Shown here: positions 1 through 11,784 of the stretch, piece after piece
Position numbering within the stretch: the stretch's first letter is position 1
Layout of the letters: each line of letters begins with the position of its first letter
Assembly: GCA_030248215.1 (NCBI GenBank)
Contig: JASANG010001667.1
Coordinates: 1-64,000, forward strand
Direction of reading: 5' to 3'
Length of the DNA stretch: 64,000 nucleotides
Source: Enoplolaimus lenunculus
Taxonomy: Eukaryota > Nematoda > Enoplea > Enoplida > Thoracostomopsidae
Made by a program: the position numbers and the translations under genes
Notes under the pieces: generated by a model
What the model was told of the DNA's origin: nothing
Database searches by the model: none
Seen by the model: the letters and a program-made list of their open reading frames with translations, nothing else

Positions 1-1038
1 AGCGTTGTGTAAACTCGCACGAGCCGTAGGAGTGTTTAAATCGTGTTTAAACTGTTCCAGGATCAACCCGAAACTAGACCATACCCGCCTTCGGATCGGT
101 CGAAAATCCCCGTTTTTGACCAGTCCAGACCTTACACCTACTTACTTACGAAGAATGACGCACAGTGCAGTTATTCAAACGGCCCTATTGTGAAGTTTAG
201 GATTCCAATTCAACCGGCAAGAAATTGTCATTATGTGCGGCTTCGTTTTGATTTTTATCCTGCCTGTCCGGGCCGCCTGCTTTTACTCAGATTTGCAATA
301 CATCAATATCTGCGTCCATAATATACAACTTCATCCCTTCACTAGCTAAGTAGTTTATAGTTGTTCCAATAAACTGCATAAATGCAATATAGTTTCGAGT
401 AGATTTTGTTAGTTGTAAGGGTAAGAAATTTAGTAATTTACGATGCATATTCGATGCAAGTTTTGATGGGTTAATCGCAATATATGATTTAAAAATACGA
501 AGTCATTGTAACGATACGTATCAAGAATGTGGTTCAGTTCTTTGATTCAGATTTGAATATAGAATTTCTGTTCGTCAACTCCAGCTACTTTAGTGATGAA
601 ACAATGCAAATTACTCTAAAATTGTTTGCAAAATAGCGTTTTGGGTATCCGGATATATCCGGATATCCAGATGTCTGCATACATATTATTTTCGAATACA
701 TATCCAGGTATTTCTGTCCGGATAACCGGTGTCCATCTATAGCTTCGATTCTATGTTTTTGCTGGATCGGCTGGGATAGCTGGAATATCTTCGAACCATT
801 GTTTTCGCGGGCCGGCAGGGATATAGCCGAGAGAGCTTTGATTCTGTGTTATCGCTAGTCGGTTCAGCACGACCGAAACAACTTCGTATGAAAAATATCC
901 GGATATGTATACGAAACGAAACGTGTATCCGGTTATCCGCTGGATTCAACCTTGAGTAAATATATTTGCATGCAGATTATTCCATGATGATTAAAAACCT
1001 TGACTTTTATAATATGCCAAGATTCAAAAAACGCCCAA

Positions 1039-1228
1039 TGTTAATACTTTACGGGGTTTAACAATAGATTAAGCGTATTGCTAAAAGCTTAAAGCGTAAG
1101 CCTAAGCGTTGCAAAAATGAGTTCCTAAAAGCCTAAGCCCAAGCCTAAGCCTAAGCAAAAAATGTAATCTATAATCTAAACCTACTCTTTTACGGACGCA
1201 CCAGAAACCTGGACGCCCATTAATGTAC
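1039..1228 (-). mobile_element. MITE copy with CCTAAG array
   Basis: Reverse copy of the element that is best preserved at 39550-39748. It shares the terminal block (gttaatacttta here), the central array of CCTAAG hexamers, and the far-end block reading CTCTTTTACGGACGCACCAG. It is decayed at the tips. Confidence 0.6.
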
Positions 1229-3321
1229 TTAAACATTTAGTTCAACGGAAAGTTGCAATACCGGCTTTTATATCAATAACGCAAGGCTGCTGAGGGTGGG
1301 TTAAAAATATTAAATAAGTCTGTAACCGAATAAAAGGGTACCCTCTAAAGGTGAAATAAATATCAGTCCCTTCTCTTATTAGGGTCACTACAGCATATAA
1401 TTTAGGAAAAGATGGAGATTCCACAAAGAGTCAACACTTCATAATTTAATCATAGCAGAAAGAAAAACTGACGAATATTATATTGCATGATGTAGTCCCT
1501 TTAAAATTCATGAGCTTTTAAACAGTTTTTACCGGCAGTATTTAAGCTCAAAATCTTTTCGGTGTAGTGCGTTTTTACTGCCGATAAGGATATTTTGTCA
1601 TCTATGAAGTCGCTATATTAAGCTTACGATTTAATGAGTAAACAATATTCTTCAAACAATTTAACTAGTATGGTAAATTCATGGGCTATTTTTTGAGAGC
1701 CAGCCAAAATGGCAGGCTATTATTGCAGGGTGTGGGTCTCTGGACGTCCTTTAAAGGACCTCCCCGGTTTCCTGATTTTAGTTTTCAACAAATTTAGATT
1801 AGTCACAACGAGGTTTATAGAGATCTTCAGCAGATTGAAGTCGCCTCACACAGAACCAAATACGATGCTGAATAGAAGAAAATTAGTCTAAACTTAAGGT
1901 TACTGCATTGCTGCCCCGCGTAACAGGGTACGCCCTTCTCAAGTAAATGTGGACCAGAACCTTCGAAAAATTCAGCAACAAACATGTAAAAGAAAACCTC
2001 GAAGTCTTTAAGTTGTCATTATTGCAAAAGTGAAACAATGTAAGCCATGGTAGTTTTATAAGTTTATGAAAACATCGAATTTTTTTACGTTTCCACAAAG
2101 ACGTTTATCAGTACTAGTGCAAGCTTAAGCGATAGCTTGTTTTCAAAGTGGTAATGCTTTGAAGCAAAACATGCGAAAAGTGCCCGCTATTTTAGCCAAC
2201 TCCAATTTTTAATGCACTTTTTATAGACTCGCAGCTTTTCCGCAATCCATTTTATTAATAGCTAGCTATATTTGGATATATACTATTAAAATAGTGTGTT
2301 AAAAGTTAGCTAGGCAACAATTAGAGACAGGACAAGTTTTTATATCGCGTGCGCATTATTACATGGATGATGCATAGCAATATCTTAACTAAGTTGGATA
2401 GCTCTAATTAGGGCTTTAAATGCTTCAGCATTATTTTAAATATCGGCTTGTCACGGTACCTATACGTTACATTATAAACGATTTGCAATCTATATTGTCA
2501 AGGTTCTGGTGTGTCAAAACTTTCCGTTAGCCTTAGTGTTATGCAATTTTTAAAAAAGATATTCACTTCATGTTTAAGAAAACTTAAACCTGATTTGATT
2601 GTTTTCATCGCAAAAAGTATAAAATATTTTGATTTTGAAATATGAATGAAAAAAAACGACTTCCCTCACTAGATTTACACCGAGTTCTTGTAAGCAAATT
2701 ATGTCCAAATCCTTTGTCTTTTCAAACAGCACTTAACCTTTTCTAAAATCATTTAGACCATTGCAGTTCAAAGTACCAATGTAAACACTGTCTGCATTTG
2801 GTGCTACCTTTAAAAAAAGCCCAATTCGATATAAAGTCAATTTATACATTTCACAATGAACCCTATATTTCAGACCCTTGGCCAATAGAACAACTGCAGC
2901 AGAAATTCATTGAAAAATATTGAACGATTCGTACGGATTTATAACCATAAACATAAAAATAACGAAATTTTCAGTATTATTGTAATGGAAAGGAATGCAG
3001 AGTATTTCCGGAAACAGATATCCAGTTACACTCCGGAGGTACCCAAACATCTCAGAAAGGTCACAAAAGTTGAAAACATTCAGGAGACCATTTTGCCTAA
3101 TAGATTCCAAAGCAACATCATGAATACTGTCTAACGTTTTGGCAGGCAAACTGAACAATGTCGGACACCTCCGACTACAGATTTCTATTAACTACACAGA
3201 TCCATTTATTTTCAAGACGTGCTATACATTATAATCTTAAAATACTCCGACACACAATACCGTTTCATGGTAACCAAATCACAAACCAGGCAAATTTCGG
3301 CCGCTGTATCAGTCTATGTGA

Positions 3322-3327
3322 TTTATT
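3322..3327 (-). promoter_or_regulatory. Candidate poly(A) signal of TRUB2
   Basis: AATAAA on the minus strand, about 155 nt beyond the TRUB2 stop codon. A second AATAAA lies at 3204-3209. The position suits a short 3' UTR, but nothing in the sequence decides which is used. Confidence 0.4.
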
Positions 3328-3482
3328 TTTGGCTTAGGTATGATAACCAGATAGCTAGATTCCATCCAGTCTGAACGTATATTAACAGGTCCAACAGCTA
3401 AAGTTCACATTTCAATGGCAGAGTATCCGCTTGCAGAACACTCCGGCTTTTTTGTTTTCTTGAAAAATCCCAGATCAACAAT

Positions 3483-6400
3483 TCAATCGTAATCAATGCG
3501 GTAACTTCTGACGACCGGCAGCCGTTCTTCTAGACCATTTTCAGCAGATCTAACTACAGACGATTGGTTCTTATCGTTGGAAAGCAAAGTCTCCGTTTCA
3601 ACACCTTTATCTATATCGTGTTCGGTATCACAGTCGTTGTATGATTCTTCATTTGCGTCAATATTCTTCTGAAACTGTCGTATTTCTTCTGCTAGTCGTA
3701 ATCTTTCGTCCACGGTGTCCGTAGAATTTTTTCCACAAGATGGACGAGAGATGCCAACAAGATTTCGATGCTTCAAGTCATCCGATTTATTTCGTTCCGC
3801 ATTACTCAAATTTAAAATCCGTGCCGTGTGAGTGATTCCATTTAGTATATTTTCCAATGTCCAATGCTTCGGCAGCAAACACGATTCGTGCGTCAATCTC
3901 CCAAAACGTGTGCGTCTAATTGATGTGTACACAGCACCTGTCCGCAGCTCAATACCCAAATCATTGATGAATTTCTTCAAATACCAGTCCTGCTCGTTGA
4001 TACAAGCGATTTCTGTTAAAACGAAAAGACAAAAATCTACGTTCTTTGGCCATAATCTCCAAAGACGTTTAGAAACTATCACAAGTTGGCGATAAAGCTT
4101 GTCAATTTCAAACCAGCGAATGGTGAGTTTCCGAATATTTAGCATTGTATGTAACTTGATTAGTTATTGCACCCGTCCGAAAGGTTTGAAACTCACATCT
4201 GTTTCTGCTTTACAACGCACTATAATTATACTAATTGGCGGAAAGGGGCGCACACATTAAAGAATGCAGTTCGTACCATCCAATCAACGTTCAATCCACG
4301 CTGCGTGTTAATTCGCCTGTAAAGTTACTCCTTCCTCTTATTAGACAATAAAAAATCTAAAAACATACCTAGTTTAAACTGAGGAGGCCGATATTCCGTA
4401 CATTTAAGGCTGTAATATATTGCAGGCGAATCTTCTGAAGGTCTAATTGGACCACGTGACGCCAGTTCGTATGCTTGCTGCGAGTCCATGCTAACTGCCG
4501 CGTGGCTAAAACATAAAACCCGGTGAAATTATAAAATGAAACTCTGATTTTTCAGTACCGCTTTAAAAAACTCTATTCGGAATTAAACTCATTGCTTAGT
4601 TGATAGCCTTGAAAACATCTGTGTTTCAGTTTCACTAAAAGTTATCTTAATATAACCATCACAAAAATAAAATGTCATAATTCGCAAACTTCGAGCCTAT
4701 TGTAATTGCAAATTAATAAACTCTATTTCAAATTGTAATACGGCTTGCCTACCTAAACGCTTGCTGCTGATATGTGGTCGCAATTTTAGATAGATAGCGA
4801 TTCAGTTTACTGAGAGTCAAGTGCTCTAAAACAAAGCATTCTAAGATAAATAAACATACAATCACACAGTGTATTTTATTCCCTTTCCATCATGTTACTT
4901 CTAACTTGGTAACTACACCATTCTAATACATTTCCCATGCAAAATATAAAACTTGCATTTGCATGTGCTAATAAGCACACAAAAGGTTGATTTATTTTGA
5001 GACAGTGATAAACGCAAACGCACTTTTTTAAAAAACACCCTTTAAAACTAAATTTAATACTGATTTTTTGGCAAGCATAAATTCGCATGAGTAAAACTAA
5101 TGAAAAGTAAAAGTCTGCTTCAATGCGAATCTAACAAAATGCAAAACTCTGGCTTAATTTTGAAAACTACCTACATCAGACGTCTGTAAAACGCATGGTT
5201 TTATACCACCAGCGAATGTCTATGTAAAATTATTAAATTCACTGCCTAATAAACATAAAACATACATACTAAATGTTGTTTTTTCAACAATTTTGCCTTT
5301 GTCAGAGTAATCAATAGTTGATCGGCCAAATTTGCCGCTAATTTCATAAACCTGAAATTAACATCTGCTACCCTAACGTGTTGCACACCACTACGCGATC
5401 ATAAAATGTAGGAACAGTTTTCGCCAATCTAAAAGTTTCACATAAAACATAAAACAATTTGACCTTTGTTACTACGAATTCAGTTCGTTGAACCCAGAAA
5501 AACGCGACGCATGATGTTGTTACCTTCTTTTGAAGCCCGGTTGCGGAATCCTTTCACTAAACTTTGATTTATTTCAACTGGTCGGCAAGTTCCCAGTACA
5601 TATAAGACACTAACTTTAACGACAGATGTAGGTTTTGTAACGATGTGCATGAGCCGGGCACCACTCTAAACCATGTATGTTAAGCAATGATATGGTATAA
5701 ATTGACTGACCTTCAAATGTCTTGCACTTCGTAATAACGGTAAATGCCGCTCGCAGCCATCGTTTATTGCAATGGCTATAAAATTCAAATAATAATAATA
5801 ATAATAAAAATAATAATAATAATAATAAAATATAATAATATTATTATTACATATTATTATTATAATTATTATTACTATTATTATTAGCAAAACTCAAACA
5901 GACTCACAACTCAAATTAAATGAAAAAGCATATGCCCTAACAAACACATTATTCTTCAGCTCGCTACTCTCAGTTTAGTGTTTAATATTACATAAAACCA
6001 AGAGTGGACAATCATTCCTTTAATCAAGATTATACAACTAGGCACATTGCGTGTAGAAAAGAATATACCCAGCACGCGTTGCGTTTTTTGCCGACTTCCA
6101 TTTAAGGCGGGATATAATTCTTATAAGGAAAGAAACTACACTTGCAGTGCTGTCACAAAAATGTTGCATTTATATTTTAAACAAAATATATATGATTTAT
6201 TTCGGAGGTTAACCTGCACTAAAGGTGACATCGATTCCTCTCCCAAATAAGGTTGTTGGTCGGACCAGAACTTAAAGGTCGCTGGTACATTTTGTGCAAC
6301 GCGAAAACATGTGTGATGCATACTCTTATCTGAGTGTCATACACTTTTCATAAAACTAATATAAACATCGACTCATGTTAATTATAGGGGCGTGCCTACT

Positions 6401-8146
6401 GTGAGGCAAAGAAAGTGGGTGTTTATGCTTAAGCTTAGGTTAAGCGGGCGGCAGCCTTTTATTGTTAACACGGGCTAACATATCTGTACCTACAGAATAG
6501 ATACGTATATCACGAATTCAACGACATGGTTTTCCGTAACTCGCAAACAAAGCAAACTGCACTTAGCAATATTGACTGCGGAATATTTTACCTATTACCA
6601 CGGTGTTGTACTAAAAATCATTTTCAATGTTGTTATCCTATATGCCGACAGAAGTATCAAAATCCTTTCCATCCAAACGTAAACCAATACAAAATCAAAA
6701 TTCATTGTTTTATCAGCTATAAAAATTACTTACGACACACGCCACTCGAATCATGGTCCATATCAAGGGTAGTCTCAAGACGAAAGTCTTCTGGCTGATA
6801 GCGTTCGCCAACCACTGAAACAGCTCACGTAGACATAATTTAAACCTCGGTGCGCGCACACTGATGCTATTTAGTAATTCGTAACCGGTTAAACAAGCAC
6901 ATCCTGCGGAACATTAAGCGGCGGTGCAACTGAGAAATTTTATTACCGCAATTATGCACGAAAGTGAAAGTTAGGTTTGTCTTCAATGCAGGTAGAAGTT
7001 AGAACCAACTATGTCGCAGATAAACACTGCTTGACAAGACGCACTGACTATACGTAAAACTTTAAGATTCTAAAGAGACATGTACGCACAACACCAATTT
7101 TTACCAAACCAAACCACGGAAAAAGTCGGAAAAAGTTTACCAAACTGAAGTACGCGTAATACCAGTAATACCAAAGAGTGAATTTTGCAAAATACATATG
7201 AATTTGTGCTAGATATTCCAGGATGTGACAAATAAAGATCGGTACGGCAAAAACATGCAATTCTTTACCGACATTTTTGGAAATGAACCATCCTCATAAA
7301 ATTATAACTCTTTATTGTCATTAGGGATTAAGACTTCGCATTTATAGTGATGTAATACAGACAGTAATCGAACAGTTTGTTTAAAGCATCATGTATTGAA
7401 GTTGAAATTGGCATCGGTATCGTCATAAGCAAAAATTTTGATATCAACACCACAACTAAATTAGTCATTTCAAACTATATATACAATATAAATTCACCCA
7501 AAGGATGGTCAGAATAATCGAGTTGCGGACGAGCGCCAATAATCAGCGGCATATTTGTGTTTGGATCTTCTTCAATCACTCGTCGCAAATACGTTTTCGG
7601 TTGACGGCATTCGAGGCGGTTTAAATCTATAATGGTGGTACCATACAACAAGATAAAGTTACCTCCTGCAATAACTAAGAATCAAATAAACTGTGTTCGC
7701 CGAACATTGCAAACAGAAACGCTGCAACCCCGCAATCAGTAATCGCAGAAGCGAAGAGGATTTTCAGAGCGCCAAAACAAATTTTCTTTACATAGAATTC
7801 AATTAATTCTGTCGAAAAACTTCAAACAGAACGGCGCTATGCCCCATAGTGCAACTTTGAAACTCGCAACACTGTACATTATTCACTATAAAAAATTAAT
7901 TTATCTCTAACACTAGCCGAAACGTTTTCAGGCAAAACTTAGTGAAATTCAAAACCTCACTTTCAAAACCTTGCACATTTTAAACCACAGCTCATCTGGA
8001 TCGCCAAACTAACCATTGCACAAAGCTCGTGAAATTGCAATTTTTAGAACGTTCATTGACATCCCAGCTGGCTTGTAAACGAAAAACACACCATTCAAAA
8101 GCTTCCACGCATCCTGGGCTTTGAAAAGTTTCAGCGTTACGGACAT
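3483..8146 (-). CDS. TRUB2: TruB-family pseudouridine synthase TRUB2
   Basis: Coding exons in transcription order: 8146-8014, 7626-7498, 6814-6734, 5775-5711, 5351-5270, 4825-4753, 4505-4369, 4012-3483. They total 1230 nt, phases agree at every junction, and the product is 409 aa. All introns are GT-AG. The product follows vertebrate TRUB2 along its length: N-terminal FFVYKPAGM (human AVYKPPGL), an active-site block ending DHDSSGV with the probable catalytic Asp at residue 107 (human HRLDAQASGV), then EAYE-type AYELASRGPIRP, and GIELRTGAVYTSIRRTRFG. TRUB2 is a mitochondrial enzyme that converts uridine to pseudouridine in mitochondrial RNA and supports 16S rRNA and ribosome assembly. The protein is longer than human TRUB2 (331 aa) because of an acidic, low-complexity C-terminal tail of about 100 residues encoded in the last exon. 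The usual His of the catalytic motif is not conserved, so activity is inferred from the family. Confidence 0.95.
5788..5886. repeat. (AAT)n microsatellite in a TRUB2 intron
   Basis: Imperfect run of AAT/TTA trinucleotides that turns palindromic in the middle. It begins about 12 bases upstream of the 5775-5711 exon, so it occupies the acceptor side of that intron. Confidence 0.9.
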
Positions 8147-9610
8147 AATATCCCAGTAATCAATACGAAATTAGTCAAACCGTAATATACTGCAGAGATG
8201 TAATTTACGATAGAGCACTTTCATGTTGAAGGCATAAACAAGCTCATTTTGCTAATTAGTGTCACCTAAAAATAACAAACATAAAAGTCAAGCAAGTCGT
8301 TACGCAATTTAATTTTAAGCTTCTGTGACGTTTTATACAAATTTACTGTCTGGAGATGTAACTTTCTGAGCCAACCACCATATATTTATTTCAAGATACT
8401 TACATACCGTTGCATACAAAACAATTCTAAAATATATACTAAAAATATATGGGCCATTCTTGTGTAAAACAACGTTCGAACTAGTGTAATGAACGTTGAC
8501 GAATAATAGTATATAATTAAAGCTGGAATGCCCCATATGCGTATTTTGGGCAACTTTACAGTATTACTTTATATTTCCACAAAACAAAAACGTGATTGTT
8601 CTGTGAAAAGAAAATTTGCATGCAGATTGTTGTGCATTCGCTAAGTTTTGCACATTGCGCAAAGCAGCCTGACTAGTCGTATAATATAGCGCAATATGTG
8701 AAAATTTAATCACGTAAATAAAACGAATACTGATACAGGAAAAAATACAATATCATGCTGGGTTCCGACCGTGATAAAGTTTATTCTTGAAATTTAGTCC
8801 CGAATTAAATATGTTGTCAGAATGGTATTAGCCTGGAATAAAATATTTAACTCTTGAGCACTTTCCACCTTCCACATTTAAATTAAGCATTAGGTTTAGA
8901 CAAAGGCTCAGGCTTGAGCTTAGGCAAGTCTTTAACCTATGCCTAAGCGTTAGCCTGCGGAGGAAGTGTATTAGAAGTAATAATTTAAAGCGCAGACAAA
9001 TGCTTCGTGTTGCTTGTGTAGAACCCTTTTCGTTTTACCGGCTTGAAACATAACGAAACTGTGTAACTCCCAGTAACTTTTACAATGGAGCAAGCGGGGC
9101 GAATGCAGACAAGTCACATTGGCGTCGCCAATAACAACCTTAACCAATGCACGGTGTTTACTTGATTACTTGGTAAAAAAATTAAATTATATTAATGTAT
9201 ACAATGCTGTGGAAACATTACAATTTAACATAGTGTAACCAGGGTGAAACAGGACATCTGATTCCGGTGCAAAAACCCGACATCGGTATAGGGTGTTGCT
9301 ATAAACCTAAACCGAAAATTTGCAATTCTGGTCAAGAATATTGCAAAACTGTTTATACATGCCAAGATATCAGAATTTTTGCTGCGCCAAGCACCACTAC
9401 CGAAATTGGCAGAACCTCCGACAGAAATTCAACGAAGCTTGAGGTCGATTTTCTGTCCATGCCGAAGGCAGACTTCCCGTTGTTCCCTGTTAATTACTGA
9501 GATGTCCACCGCGACGAAATACACAAAAATATGTAAAAAAGCTAACGTAGTATTGCTACGTATAACAGGATACATTAATTTGCTTACAAACGAATATTTG
9601 CGGTAACAAT

Positions 9611-11149
9611 TAGGGTGGGCATCGGATATTTTTTCATATCCGATTATACGGCAATTCTTGCGGATATTTATCCGAATCTCCGTATATATCCGGATATCCG
9701 AAATTAAATTTTATATTAAGGATATCTGAAACTCGAATTTTGTTTTTTGGGTTTCCAAACCTCAATTTTCGTTTCTTAAGTACATGTTTTAACTTGCTAC
9801 TCTAAGGGAAGTATCCTGACCCGCAAACTGATTGCTATGAGCGTAAAACATACAAATCTAAAAATAGTTATTTATTATGCAACTGCTCCAATAGTGCTGG
9901 GTATTAGGTTACGAAGATTTGTGTTGGCTACCTGAAATTGAGTTGATTTGGTCTGTCCCCGTCTGATTTAAAGCACTGCAACAGAGATTCTAACCAATGT
10001 CACCCTTCCTTCGAACTATATATACAGGAGTCGTTTTGCGTTCCAAAGGAGGAAGAACAGAAATTTCTGATGGGCGGCTGGTATGTTTTGCGACACAATT
10101 TTTTCACCAAAAAATTTTCTGAGGTGGAAAATTGTAAGCTAAAGACCTTATCATTTTTTACAAAAAATTTTCTGAGGGGAAAAATTGTAAGGTAGAAACC
10201 TTACCATTTTTTCACAAAAAATTTCTGACGGGTGGCGTATGCCCGCCTGCCGTCTTCTGGATCCCCTAGTGCCTACTTTCTCACTAGACCATAATATAGT
10301 TGGCTTAAATTTTAGACTAATTTTTTGCTTGTACTACGCTTAAGCTTTATTTTAGACTTGTGTTTTTATTACGCTGAGGACTTTTAAATTTAGGAATATG
10401 TTTTGGTGTTACATTGCTAAAAGTAATATTGGTAAAAATTTTCAGGACCGCACTAGTCTTAAGATATCGGAATGTATTGCCGATTTGGCTCCCCATAACC
10501 TCCCCTGATGATTTCAAATAAATTTTGATTTTTTAAGACTTGAATATATACGATCACTTTTTGTGATCTTTTATACGGACTTACTGCGGAACCAAAAACG
10601 TAATATTTTCGACAGTTCAAAAATCTATCATTTTTATGTATTACTGTGTAACAGCGGAACGCTGAGTTGAATTGCTGTGTTGGATGACAAATTTAGTGTT
10701 AATTTTTAATTGCTTTTGACTAAAAATAAAAACTCACACTATAAAAAAGATCTTAATCCATAAAACGAATGAAGCTGTTTATTGTCTACACAGAACAATA
10801 AGCCTTAAATTCAGTACTAGACGGTGCGTACTCGACGCAAAATTTTCACTGGGCAACTTTTGCGATATAATTAAAAAATACGAAGTTATTCTACCGACAA
10901 ATATAAGGCTACACTGAAGTTTTTTGAATTTTGGCATGTTTTAAAAATCAAGGTTTCTAATCATCGTGCAATAATCATGCAAATATTTTGACTGAGGGTT
11001 GAATACAGGATTTTTTCGGCCACTCCAGGTACTTTAGTGGTGAAACAATATAAATTATTTCAAAATATTCTTTACACATATCCGGATACACGTTTCATTT
11101 CGGATAGATATCAGGATATTTTCATAACCCGATATCCGTTGCCCAGCTA
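9611..11149. mobile_element. hAT-like non-coding element, degraded
   Basis: The left end reads TAGGGTGGGCATCGGATAT and the right end, reverse-complemented, reads TAGCTGGGCAACGGATAT. These form imperfect terminal inverted repeats of the hAT style. The interior has no transposase frame. The segment 10859-11149 recurs at about 480-1010. Confidence 0.5.
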
Positions 11150-11446
11150 TACCTAAGGCTACACATTCGCTTGCATGAAATTTTGTTGACCTCTGGCTCC
11201 GGTATTTTTTATCTCCGATAGCGCCTTGCTATTTACAGACTAAAATTAAGGAAAGTACTAAGCGACTTAGTTTCAAAATACGAAACGGGACTTGTACTAA
11301 CACCCATGGTCACTACTGTAGTGACTCGAATTCAAGACGAGAGAGATTGATATTTATTTAGCCTATACAGAGGATACCCCCTTATTATTCGGTTACGAAA
11401 TGTACTTTATTTATACCCGCCCTCCACCATTTTTAGTTACTGAAAC

Positions 11447-11784
11447 TAGGGATGTGCCGATTAATCGGCATCGGTAATAATCGGCACTTTTCGTGAGTAT
11501 CGGCATCGGCCCTGCAAAAAAATTGCCGAGTCTTTGCCGATACTTTTTGCACATAACAATCAGTTGGAATGCTATCAATTTCATTTCTGGGATTCCTAAG
11601 CCTCCGGAACACGATCCGGCCCTGCTCTATACATGGGCCACAAGGGGGGTACCCTCTGGAGAGGCCAAATGAATATCAGTCCCCCCTTTTATTCAGGTCT
11701 ACAGTATTCTGCCTGCTTTATTAAGCATGGTATACTAAAGTTGCATTCGGCATTGGCAAAAATTTTGGTATCGACACATCCCTA
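11447..11784. mobile_element. hAT-like MITE with TAGGGATGTG ends
   Basis: Terminal inverted repeats TAGGGATGTGCCGAT and, on the other strand, TAGGGATGTGTCGAT. The flanks ACTGAAAC and ACCGAAAG match at 6 of 8 positions, as expected for an aged 8-bp hAT target duplication. The interior holds a stretch of another repeat (about 11590-11710, with GGGGTACCCTCTGGAGAGG) shared with 26705-26775. Partial relatives lie near 14850-14930 and 16856-16935. Confidence 0.65.

Larger units (their letters stand above)
1..3482. other. Repeat-rich stretch, no recognised gene
   Basis: Downstream flank of TRUB2. I see dispersed-repeat fragments and no reading frame that I recognise. About 480-1010 resembles 10859-11149 and contains several ATATCCGGATAT-type motifs. 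1039-1228 is a CCTAAG-array MITE, listed separately. 1235-1400 is a copy of the family also seen at 26615-26775. A weak exon-like frame starts with ATG at 2642 and runs to a GT donor near 2690, and a good acceptor (tatatttcag) ends near 2872, but the phases do not agree and I could not build a gene from them. Confidence 0.5.

Noticed and set aside
2907-3158. Overlapping frames on both strands of 74-83 codons
   Set aside because: No recognisable domain; the frames are mirror images over AT-rich sequence, and the nearest splice signals do not give a consistent phase.
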